Assembly: GCA_030285985.1 (NCBI GenBank)
Contig: CP127384.1
Coordinates: forward strand, 1,414,501-1,478,500
Direction: 5' to 3'
DNA from: Aquidulcibacter paucihalophilus
Lineage (GTDB): Bacteria; Pseudomonadota; Alphaproteobacteria; Caulobacterales; Caulobacteraceae
DNA length: 64,000 nucleotides
The notes under the pieces were generated by a model. That model was not told the origin of the DNA. It saw only the letters and a program-made list of their open reading frames with translations, and did not search any database. Positions 49,436 through 56,736 of this stretch are shown here, piece by piece. Made by a program: the position numbers and the translations under genes. The first letter of the stretch is position 1, and each line of letters starts with the position of its first letter.

Positions 49436-49894
49436 TCAGTCAGGCGTCAGGACGGCGTTCGGCGGCGCATGGGAGGCGAGGGCTCCAACGGCCCCTGACA
49501 CCACATTGACGATACCGACCGTGATCAGGGCGGCGACGGCGGCGAAGACGAAGATCAGGGCCAGGCGGGCACTTGGCCGCGGAGGCGGCGGCAGAATCCA
49601 ACCTGATAATTTCCCGACCGTGCTGGCCGTGTCGTCGACCGGATCGCCCGGCGCAGGCCGATCTGGGCCGGGATCGACGGGGGCCGGTATAGCCTCTGAT
49701 CCGTATAGCGGATCCAAGGCTAGGCGGCGCAGGGCGGCCTTGCGTGATGAGACCTGCAGGCGTCGCATGGCCTCGCGGACGTGGAGGCTGACGGTGTGGT
49801 GCGAGATGCAAAGGTGCCGACCGATGTCCTTGTCGGTCATCGTCGCTGAGAGCCGAAGACACTCCAGCTGCCGCTCCGTAAGTCGACCCGTCAT
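49436..49894 (-). CDS. LuxR-type HTH regulator with a C-terminal membrane helix
   Basis: A 152-residue protein. Residues 1-62 form a GerE/LuxR DNA-binding domain at the very N-terminus: LTERQLECLRLSATMTDKDIG, then HLCISHHTVSLHVREAMRRL, with the recognition helix in TVSLHVREAM. A Pro-rich linker follows (about 65-100). A hydrophobic segment at about 107-135 (RLALIFVFAAVAALITVGIV) then anchors it in the membrane, leaving a short periplasmic tail. No receiver or ligand domain is present, so it probably reads membrane state or is controlled by the adjacent small proteins. It heads the four-gene minus-strand set down to 48298. The domain order, HTH first, is unusual for a LuxR regulator. Confidence 0.82.
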   Translation of the reverse strand: MTGRLTERQLECLRLSATMTDKDIGRHLCISHHTVSLHVREAMRRLQVSSRKAALRRLALDPLYGSEAIPAPVDPGPDRPAPGDPVDDTASTVGKLSGWILPPPPRPSARLALIFVFAAVAALITVGIVNVVSGAVGALASHAPPNAVLTPD

Positions 49895-50008
49895 CGCCCC
49901 TCCGCTCCGGAACCTATGTTGGTCAGGGCGGGGATACCAGACGATTTTCGGACCAGGTGAGTCTGCCGGACAGCCACGCCGGTCGGGCGGACGTCCATGC
50001 CCCGGACG

Positions 50009-50150
50009 TCAGCGCACCCGCTTGACTGTCAGGATCGTCGTCGCCCCTCCGATGGCGATGAGACCTGACAGGGCGAACAGCAGCCGGAGATCGTCGCCGA
50101 CAGGCTGCAACACCCGGTTCGCACTGAACGCAGCGGCTCTGCCAGTCCGG
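50009..50150 (-). pseudogene. possible C-terminal remnant of an MFS-type transporter
   Basis: In the gap between the LuxR-type gene and the LysR gene the minus strand reads VGDDLRLLFALSGLIAIGGA followed by TTILTVKRVR and a stop at 50009-50011. A hydrophobic last helix with a basic end of this kind is typical of the final helix of major-facilitator transporters. No start codon, ribosome site or upstream helices are found, and the LysR gene begins immediately after on the same strand. So it may be debris of a lost transporter. It could also be chance. The remainder of 49895-50192 shows nothing else. Confidence 0.3.
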
Positions 50151-50192
50151 GTGCACCGCGTGCGCGGACCGGCGGCCTCATCCCCGGTCAAA

Positions 50193-51071
50193 TCAGTCCA
50201 TGATCGACTGATAGCTGAGCTTGAAGGCATCGCGGAGCGCCGAGACGCGACGGTTGTCGAAATCAGCGCCCCGGCAGGCGAAGGCGATCTGGCGGGTCGG
50301 CGCGTTCTTCCCGAGCGATATCTGGCGGACGGGATAGGCGTCGACCATCGCGCCCCGCGCATCGGGAATGATCGAAACACCCAGCCCGGATGAGACCATG
50401 GCCAGCACCGCTTCGATGGACTCGAGCTCGAACTTGGGGGTCATCGAAGGCGCGATCCGGCGCATGTAGGTCGCGGCGACCCGCCCGCTGGTCAGCGAGG
50501 TGTCGAACTGCAGCCAGTTGTAGCGTCGGACCAGGGCCGCGATCGATTCGCCTTCGCTGTCCGGCGGGGCGACGAACACGAACGGCTGTTCCGTCAGATC
50601 CTCCCAGTACAGCCGGCTTGATCCGCCGGAGGTAGGACGGATCAGGGCGACACCATCGAGGCGGCCCGCCTTCAGCTGGTCGAGGAGTTCGACGGAATCG
50701 CCCTGGATCACCCGGACGCTCAGCTCCGGATGCCGGCGGTTGATCTCGCGCAGGACCAGGGGAATCATCGTCGGTTGCAACGACCGGATGGTGCCCAGAA
50801 CCACCCGGCCAGTGAGGGCGATGGTCTGACGCGTGCGCGCGGCCTCGACGGCATCCAGCGCGGCGCGCACGTTTTCGGTCAGTTCCCGGGCGAGCGGTGT
50901 CGGCTTCGACGTCCGTCCGGACCTGTCGAACAGCGGCTGCCCCAGATATTCCTCAAGGCGTTTGACCTGAAGGCTCACGGCACTGGCGCTCAGGCCCATG
51001 TCCTCCGCTGCGCCGGCGAAACTGCCATTCCTCAGGATGGAGTCCAGGGTGATGAAGAACTCAAACTTCAT
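50193..51071 (-). CDS. LysR-family transcriptional regulator
   Basis: A 292-residue protein. The N-terminal winged helix-turn-helix (about 1-60) reads FFITLDSILRNGSFAGAAED, then SASAVSLQVKRLEEYLGQPLFDR, the LysR signature. From about residue 85 comes the periplasmic-binding-like effector domain in two lobes, with a GRVVLGTIRSLQP start and LAMVSSGLGVSIIPD near 230. It is divergent from the aldehyde dehydrogenase operon across 226 bp containing a T-N11-A dyad at 51140-51156, so it very likely controls that catabolic operon in response to a pathway compound. The inducer is unknown. Confidence 0.93.
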   Translation of the reverse strand: MKFEFFITLDSILRNGSFAGAAEDMGLSASAVSLQVKRLEEYLGQPLFDRSGRTSKPTPLARELTENVRAALDAVEAARTRQTIALTGRVVLGTIRSLQPTMIPLVLREINRRHPELSVRVIQGDSVELLDQLKAGRLDGVALIRPTSGGSSRLYWEDLTEQPFVFVAPPDSEGESIAALVRRYNWLQFDTSLTSGRVAATYMRRIAPSMTPKFELESIEAVLAMVSSGLGVSIIPDARGAMVDAYPVRQISLGKNAPTRQIAFACRGADFDNRRVSALRDAFKLSYQSIMD

Positions 51072-51139
51072 GTGGGCTCTCGCGGCTTGAGCAGCACAGT
51101 TCGCGCGCCGGACCCGGTATACGCCTATGATGCATAATC

Positions 51140-51156
51140 GATGAGCTTATCTCATC
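51140..51156. promoter_or_regulatory. LysR-type T-N11-A operator
   Basis: GATGAG (51140-51145) and CTCATC (51151-51156) form a perfect inverted repeat around CTTAT, with T at 51142 and A at 51154 satisfying T-N11-A. It lies between the divergent LysR gene and the aldehyde dehydrogenase operon. Confidence 0.65.
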
Positions 51157-51297
51157 TTTGGCTGAACGAAACATCACTATTGCTTTAGTGCAGCCGGGTC
51201 TACGTCTCTCCATACGGGTTCAGGTCCAGGGATGAGTCCCGGCCTGCACCCCGACCGACACGCCCGGAGAGGCGCTTGCGGTTAGGAAGGAAATACG

Positions 51298-52728
51298 GTG
51301 CCACGCCAACAAGCGATCAAGCTGCTCATCGACGGCGTCTGGGTTGAAGGCGACGGGGAGTCCATCTCCGTTGTCGACAAATACTCGGGCCAGCCGATCG
51401 GTCTTATCCAGTGTGCCTCGACCGCCCAGGTCGACGCCGCGGTTGCTTCGGCGCGCCGGTCTTTCGAGTCCATCAAGCTTGAGCCCCATGAACGCTACCG
51501 GCTGCTGATGCGGGTGGCGGACCTGATCGAGGCGAACCGCGAGGCGCTCGCCGGGCTGATCATCAGCGAATCCGGCGTGCCCTGGAAGGATTCGAACAAT
51601 GAGGTCGGCCGCGCCGCCGAGACCTTCCGCCTGTCCGCAGAAGAAGCCCGCCGCCTGGTCGGTGAAATGGTGCCGATCCAGGGCGCGGCCGGTCAGTCGC
51701 ACCGGATGGCTTTCACAATCCGGGTTCCGCGCGGCGTGGTCGGCGGGATCAGTTCGTTCAACTCACCGCTCAACATGGTCGCCCACAAGGTCGCCCCGGC
51801 CCTGGCGGCCGGCAACAGCGTGGTCTTCAAACCGCCGGCGGCGACGCCCCTGTCCGCCACCCGGCTGTTCGAGCTGATGCTCGAGGCCGGCGTGCCGCCA
51901 ACCCACATCAACCTGGTGCATGGCGAAGGCCGCGGCGTCGGTCAGCAGCTGGTCGACCATGAGGGCATCGACTTCTTCACCTTCACCGGCAGCACGCCGG
52001 TCGGGAAGCTGATCCGCCAGAGCCGCGGTCTGCGCCCGGTCGCGCTCGAGCTTGGCAGCATCGCCGCCACCATCGTCTGCGCCGACGCCGACCTGGACCG
52101 GGCCGCCGTGCGATGCGCCCAGTCGGGCTTCCGCCGTCAGGGGCAGGCCTGCACCTCGACCCAGCGGCTGTTCGTCCAGCGGGAGGTCCTCCGGACCTTC
52201 ACCGCGAAACTGATGTCGGAGGTCGCGTCACTGGTGGTCGGAGATCCGCGCGATCACCACACCGATGTCGGGCCGATGATCAGCGAGAAGGACGCGGCTC
52301 GCGCCGAGGCCTGGGTCCAGGAGGCCGTCGCCCGGGGCGCGACGCTTCTGGCCGGCGGTGTCCGGACCGGTGCCGTCCTGCCGCCGACCGTGCTGACGGA
52401 CGTCACGCCGGACATGCGGGTGATGTGCGAGGAGATCTTCGCGCCGGTGCTGTCGATCATTCCCTTCGACACGCTCGATGAGGCCATCGACCGGGTCAAC
52501 GCCACGGAGTTCGGCCTCGCCGCCGGCCTGTTCACCCGGGACATCCAGCGAGCGCTCGAAGGCGCGGCGCGCCTGCATGTCGGCGTGGTCCACCTCAACG
52601 ATGCCTCGAGCAGCCGCGTCGATCTCATTCCGTTCGCCGGGGTGAAGGAGAGCGGCGTCGGCGTCGAAGGCCCGAAATACGCGATCCGCGAAATGACCGA
52701 AGAGCGCCTCGTGACGGTGACCCTGTGA
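51298..52728 (+). CDS. aldehyde dehydrogenase of the catabolic island
   Basis: A 476-residue ALDH-superfamily enzyme. The catalytic Cys is in RRQGQACTSTQRLFV and the Glu in VALELGSIAATIV; the cofactor segments are SFNSPLNMVAHKVAPALAAG and FTFTGSTPVGKL. The start is GTG 51298 after a GGAAGGA site. Its stop overlaps the ThDP enzyme start (TGATG), which implies coupled translation. The order aldehyde dehydrogenase, ThDP enzyme, CoA-transferase, CitE-like lyase suggests that it oxidises an aldehyde, or acts as an acylating dehydrogenase, released by one of the lyases. Substrate unknown. It is the first gene after the LysR-controlled promoter. Confidence 0.92.
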   Translation: MPRQQAIKLLIDGVWVEGDGESISVVDKYSGQPIGLIQCASTAQVDAAVASARRSFESIKLEPHERYRLLMRVADLIEANREALAGLIISESGVPWKDSNNEVGRAAETFRLSAEEARRLVGEMVPIQGAAGQSHRMAFTIRVPRGVVGGISSFNSPLNMVAHKVAPALAAGNSVVFKPPAATPLSATRLFELMLEAGVPPTHINLVHGEGRGVGQQLVDHEGIDFFTFTGSTPVGKLIRQSRGLRPVALELGSIAATIVCADADLDRAAVRCAQSGFRRQGQACTSTQRLFVQREVLRTFTAKLMSEVASLVVGDPRDHHTDVGPMISEKDAARAEAWVQEAVARGATLLAGGVRTGAVLPPTVLTDVTPDMRVMCEEIFAPVLSIIPFDTLDEAIDRVNATEFGLAAGLFTRDIQRALEGAARLHVGVVHLNDASSSRVDLIPFAGVKESGVGVEGPKYAIREMTEERLVTVTL

Positions 52729-54488
52729 TGGATGGAACGATGAACGACCAGGGCGTGACCGGCGCGATCTTCATGGCCCAGTGCCTGAAGGAGGAGGGCG
52801 TCGAGAAGGTCTTCGGCCAGTGCGGTCACACCAACTACGCCCTCATCGACGCCTGCCAGCGGCTGGGCATCGAATACATCTCCTTCCGCCACGAGCAGCA
52901 GGCGGTCCATGCCGCCGACGCCTACTACCGGGTGTCGAAGAAGCTGGCGGTCATCAATGTCCACCTGTCGCCCGGCCTGACCAATACGGTCACCGGCGTC
53001 GCCTCCGCTGCCATGGACGGCACGCCGATGGTGGTGATCACGGGCAACACGCCGTCCTACCATCACCCGCGTGAGGCCCATCAGAGCATGCGGCTGCATG
53101 CCGACGCGTCCCAGGGCGATATCTTCCGGCCGATCTGCAAACGGGTCTGGCGCGTCGACGACGCCAAATTCCTGCCCGAGATCATGCACCGGGCGCTGAA
53201 CATCGCCCAGACCGGGCGGCCCGGCGCCGTGCTGCTCGACATCCCCATGGACGTCTTCTCGCAGAAGATCTCCGCCGCCCCGGTGACCCGCTCGCGTCGC
53301 CCCAACTTCCCCCGCTCCATGGGCGACGCCCAGGGCGTGGCCGAGGCGGCCCGGCTACTGTCCTCCGCCGTCAATCCGGTGATCTTCGCCGGCAATGGCG
53401 TGGCCCTGTCCGGCGCCTTCGCAGCACTCCAGGCGCTGGCCGAACGCCTGGGCGCGCCGGTGGCGACCACCCTGGTGGGCAAGGGCGTCTTCCCCGAGAC
53501 CCACCCCCTGTCGCTCGGCACCACCGGGATCTGGGGCTCGCGGGTCGCCAACGAGAGCGCGCGCAACGCCGACGTCATCCTGGCCGTCGGCACGGCCTTC
53601 GGCGAGGCGGACTGCAGCTCATGGCGGCCGGAGCACACGTTCAATATTCCCGGGACGACCCTGATCCAGATCGACATTGATCCGCAGGAGATCGGCAAGA
53701 GCTATCCCGTCGACATCGGCATTCTCGGTGACGCCAAGGCGACCCTGGCCCAGCTCGCAACCGCGCTCCTGGATACGCCTCGCCCGTCGGCCGCAGCCCA
53801 GGCCCAGGCCGCGGTCACGGCCACGCGCAAGGCGGCCTGGCGCGAGGAGCTCAAGGACACCCAGCTGGTCGACACCAAGCCGATCCATCCGGCCCGCCTG
53901 CTGATGGAACTGTCGAAGGCGGCCCCGGCCGACGCCGTGTTCGTGACGGACGTCGGCTGGAACAAGAACGGCGCCGGCCAGCAGCTGGAGATCGCCAGCC
54001 CGGCCGGCTTCATCACCAGCGGCGGCATGGCGACCATGGGCTATTCGCCCGGTGCCGCGATCGGGGCCAAGCTGGGCGCGCCGAACCGCAAGGTGCTCGG
54101 CCTCGTCGGCGACGGCGGCCTGATGTCGGTGCTGGGTGCCCTGACCACGGCGGTCGAGCTGGATATTCCGGTCCTCTGGGTCCTGTTCAACAACTTCTGC
54201 TATTCGACGATCCGCACCGTCGGCACGACCTATTTCGACAACAGCTACGGCACCGAATTCCGGACCCCGGACGGTGAGCTCTACAACCCCGATTTCCAGA
54301 TGCTGGCCAAATCCTTCGGGATCGAGTCGGCGCTGATCGAGGAGCCTGACGACCTCGAGGCGGGCATCAAGGCCGCGCTGGCGAAGGATGTCCCGTTCCT
54401 GCTCGAGGTCCGCACGCGCGGCGACGTCCCCATGCCGCGTACGGGGTACTGGGACATCGCCGACTTCCTGGCGCACGGCAATGACTGA
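52728..54488 (+). CDS. thiamine-diphosphate enzyme (acetolactate synthase / 2-hydroxyacyl-CoA lyase superfamily)
   Basis: A 586-residue ThDP enzyme with the usual three domains. The catalytic Glu is in FRHEQQAVHAADAYYR near residue 53. The middle domain starts near NPVIFAGNGVALSGA. The C-terminal domain binds ThDP-Mg at GDGGLMSVLGALTTA with NNFCYSTIRTVG. It could be a decarboxylase or a C-C lyase acting on a 2-hydroxyacyl-CoA or 2-keto acid. The neighbouring class III CoA-transferase and CitE-like lyase favour CoA-ester chemistry, such as an oxalyl-CoA decarboxylase- or HACL-like reaction. This is an inference. ATG 52728 is used; ATG 52740 is also possible. It overlaps the next gene by eight bases. 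Confidence 0.88.
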   Translation: MDGTMNDQGVTGAIFMAQCLKEEGVEKVFGQCGHTNYALIDACQRLGIEYISFRHEQQAVHAADAYYRVSKKLAVINVHLSPGLTNTVTGVASAAMDGTPMVVITGNTPSYHHPREAHQSMRLHADASQGDIFRPICKRVWRVDDAKFLPEIMHRALNIAQTGRPGAVLLDIPMDVFSQKISAAPVTRSRRPNFPRSMGDAQGVAEAARLLSSAVNPVIFAGNGVALSGAFAALQALAERLGAPVATTLVGKGVFPETHPLSLGTTGIWGSRVANESARNADVILAVGTAFGEADCSSWRPEHTFNIPGTTLIQIDIDPQEIGKSYPVDIGILGDAKATLAQLATALLDTPRPSAAAQAQAAVTATRKAAWREELKDTQLVDTKPIHPARLLMELSKAAPADAVFVTDVGWNKNGAGQQLEIASPAGFITSGGMATMGYSPGAAIGAKLGAPNRKVLGLVGDGGLMSVLGALTTAVELDIPVLWVLFNNFCYSTIRTVGTTYFDNSYGTEFRTPDGELYNPDFQMLAKSFGIESALIEEPDDLEAGIKAALAKDVPFLLEVRTRGDVPMPRTGYWDIADFLAHGND

Positions 54489-55758
54489 AGCGCGCCCGGT
54501 CTCATCTCCCGCCCTGCGTCTTCGGGACTATGAACCCGGGGCCGGCGGCCCGCTGGATGGTGTGCGGGTGCTCGACCTGTCGCGCCTGTTCGCCGGCAAC
54601 GTCCTGACCCAGATGCTCGGCGACTTCGGTGCCGAGGTGATCAAGGTCGAGCCGCCGAACGGCGACACCCTGCGCGGATGGAAGACGCGCGGTGTATCGA
54701 CCCACTGGAAGATCTACGCCCGCAACAAGAAGAGCCTTTGCCTCGATCTTCGCTCGACCAAGGCCCGCGAACTCCTGCTCGATCTCGTCCCGTCGGCGGG
54801 GATCATCGTCGAGAGTTTCCGCCCCGGCGTGCTTGAGGCCATGGGTCTCGCGCCCGAAATCCTGCTCAAGCGCAATCCCAAACTGGTGATCGTGCGCATC
54901 TCGGGCTGGGGCCAGGACGGTCCCTACTATCAGCGCCCTGGCTTCGGCACTGTGATCGAAGGCATGTCCGGCTTCGCCTCGATCAATGGCTTTGAAGATC
55001 GCGAGCCGATCCTGCCACCCATGTATCTCGCCGACGGCGTCGCCGGGGTTTACGGCGTTTCCGCCGCTCTGCTGGCGCTGCGCGAAGCCGAGCGGCCCGA
55101 GGGCAGGGGACAGGTCATTGACCTGCCGCTCTATGACCCGCTGTTCGCCCTGCTGGGCCCGCAAGCCGCCAATTTCCGCCTCACCGGTGAGACCCGCAAG
55201 GCCACCGGCAGCCGGTCCAGCAACTCGGCGCCGCGAAACGCCTACCGGTGTCGCGATGGAAAATTCGTCAGCCTGTCGGGCTCGACCCAGTCCATGGCCG
55301 AGCGGATCTTCAATGCAATCGGCCGGCCGGACCTGATCCTTGACCCCCGCTTCCGCACCAATGCGGACAGGCTGAACAATGTCGCCGCGCTGGACGAGGT
55401 GATCGGCGGCTTCATCGCCGGCTTCGACCAGACCGACCTCGTCGCCCTGATGGAAAAGGCCGAGGTGACCGTCGGCCCGATCTACGACATCGGCCAGATC
55501 ATGGTCGATCCGCATGTGGTGGAGCGCGAGATCCTCGCGGACTACCCCGACGCCGACATCGGCAGCCTGCCGATGCACCATGTGGTGCCCCGCATGTCGG
55601 AGACGCCCGGCTCCATCCGCTATCCGGCGCCACGGCTGGGCGAACACAACCGCGCCCTCCTCGGCGAGCTCGGGATCGGCGATGCCGACTACGAAAGACT
55701 GGTCGACGCCCGGGTGGCGATCGAGGATCGCGCGCCAGACGCGGGAGCGGAGGCATGA
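54481..55758 (+). CDS. CaiB/BaiF class III CoA-transferase
   Basis: A 425-residue enzyme of the formyl-CoA-transferase family. Markers are LDGVRVLDLSRLFAGNVLTQMLGDFGAEVIKVEP (quoted in part: LDGVRVLDLSRLFAGN), the catalytic Asp region YLADGVAGVYGVSAALLALR and SAPRNAYRCRDGKFVSLSGS. These enzymes move CoA between carboxylic acids through a covalent Asp-linked intermediate. The start at ATG 54481 lies inside the end of the ThDP enzyme gene. Together with it the pair would load an acid onto CoA and cleave it. The 3' end overlaps the CitE-like gene by ATGA. Confidence 0.93.
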   Translation: MTEARPVSSPALRLRDYEPGAGGPLDGVRVLDLSRLFAGNVLTQMLGDFGAEVIKVEPPNGDTLRGWKTRGVSTHWKIYARNKKSLCLDLRSTKARELLLDLVPSAGIIVESFRPGVLEAMGLAPEILLKRNPKLVIVRISGWGQDGPYYQRPGFGTVIEGMSGFASINGFEDREPILPPMYLADGVAGVYGVSAALLALREAERPEGRGQVIDLPLYDPLFALLGPQAANFRLTGETRKATGSRSSNSAPRNAYRCRDGKFVSLSGSTQSMAERIFNAIGRPDLILDPRFRTNADRLNNVAALDEVIGGFIAGFDQTDLVALMEKAEVTVGPIYDIGQIMVDPHVVEREILADYPDADIGSLPMHHVVPRMSETPGSIRYPAPRLGEHNRALLGELGIGDADYERLVDARVAIEDRAPDAGAEA

Positions 55759-56672
55759 CCCCCGTGTGGCGCTCGCTCCAGTATGTGCCGGCCCACGTCG
55801 AGAAATACGTGGCGAGCCCGCATATCGCGGCTGCGGACGCCGTCATCCTCGACCTGGAGGACAGTGTGCCGGCCGACCGCAAGGCGGTCGCCCGGGCCGG
55901 GCTCGCGGCTGCCATTCCGACGGTCGGGCGGGCGGGTGCCGATGTGCTTGTCCGGATCAATGACGGCGACATGGCCGCGCAGGACATCGCCGCCGCGGTG
56001 CAGCCCGGCGTGGCAGCGCTCGTCATCCCCAAGGTCCGCAACGCGACGCGGCTGAAACATCTCGACGGTCTGGTCTCGGACGCTGAGGCGCGGGCCGGGC
56101 TGGCGTCCGGATCGGTGCGGTTCGTGGTCCTTATTGAGACGGCGGATGGTTTCCTGGACATGCCCGCGATCGCCGGAGCGAGCCCGCGGACCATCGCGAT
56201 CAATCTGGGCAATGAGGATTTCGCCTTCGATCTGGGCATGGAGGCCAGCGAGGAGACCCTGCTGATGCCGCGGCAGCAGCTGGTCATCGTTGCGGCGGCG
56301 GCCGGGCTGATGCCGCTGGGTCTGATGGGCCCCGCCACCCGGTTCGACGACCCCGATGCCTATCGGGCGCTGGCGCTCAGGTCCCGGCGGTTCGGCTTCG
56401 TCGGATCCAGCTGCATTCATCCGTCGCAGATCGCGCTCCTGAACGAGGCGTTCTCGCCGACCGCTGAACAGGTCGTCGAGGCGCGTCGTCTGGTTCAGGC
56501 CGCCGCGGAGGCGGACGCTGATGGCCGTGGGGCCTTCTCCATCGACGGCCGGATGATCGATGGGCCGATCGTCGCCCGGGCCCGGACACTGATCGACAGG
56601 CATCAGGCAATAGAAGCGCGACAATCGAGGCGCGAAAGAACTGAAAACAGTTCAATGAAGTCAATACACTAA
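55755..56672 (+). CDS. HpcH/HpaI aldolase/citrate lyase (CitE-like) CoA-ester lyase
   Basis: A 305-residue TIM-barrel enzyme. It begins with RSLQYVPAHVEKYVASPH and has the acid-rich VILDLEDSVPADRKAVAR segment, metal-binding Glu in LIETADGFLDM and NLGNEDFAFDLGMEA. Family members cleave acyl-CoA esters such as malyl-, methylmalyl- or citramalyl-CoA. A C-terminal tail after residue 280 (RQSRRERTENSSMKS) is basic and probably unstructured. The gene is the last of the overlapping four-gene operon. A regulatory dyad for the downstream receptor gene begins inside its 3' end (56638). Confidence 0.92.
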   Translation: MTPVWRSLQYVPAHVEKYVASPHIAAADAVILDLEDSVPADRKAVARAGLAAAIPTVGRAGADVLVRINDGDMAAQDIAAAVQPGVAALVIPKVRNATRLKHLDGLVSDAEARAGLASGSVRFVVLIETADGFLDMPAIAGASPRTIAINLGNEDFAFDLGMEASEETLLMPRQQLVIVAAAAGLMPLGLMGPATRFDDPDAYRALALRSRRFGFVGSSCIHPSQIALLNEAFSPTAEQVVEARRLVQAAAEADADGRGAFSIDGRMIDGPIVARARTLIDRHQAIEARQSRRERTENSSMKSIH

Positions 56673-56707
56673 AAACAAAAACAAGTGCGGCCCAGTTCAA
56701 TGGAGCC
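56638..56707 (+). promoter_or_regulatory. dyad plus direct repeat upstream of the TonB receptor
   Basis: GAACTG (56638-56643) and CAGTTC (56648-56653) form a perfect dyad around AAAA. The unit CAGTTCAATGRAGYC then occurs at 56648-56662 and again at 56693-56707 (13 of 15 identical). The stretch ends 29 bases before the TonB receptor start and lies in AT-rich DNA. It resembles a multi-site regulator operator. Confidence 0.4.
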
Positions 56708-56736
56708 GATAAAGCAACATAGAGGGAGGAAGAGTA

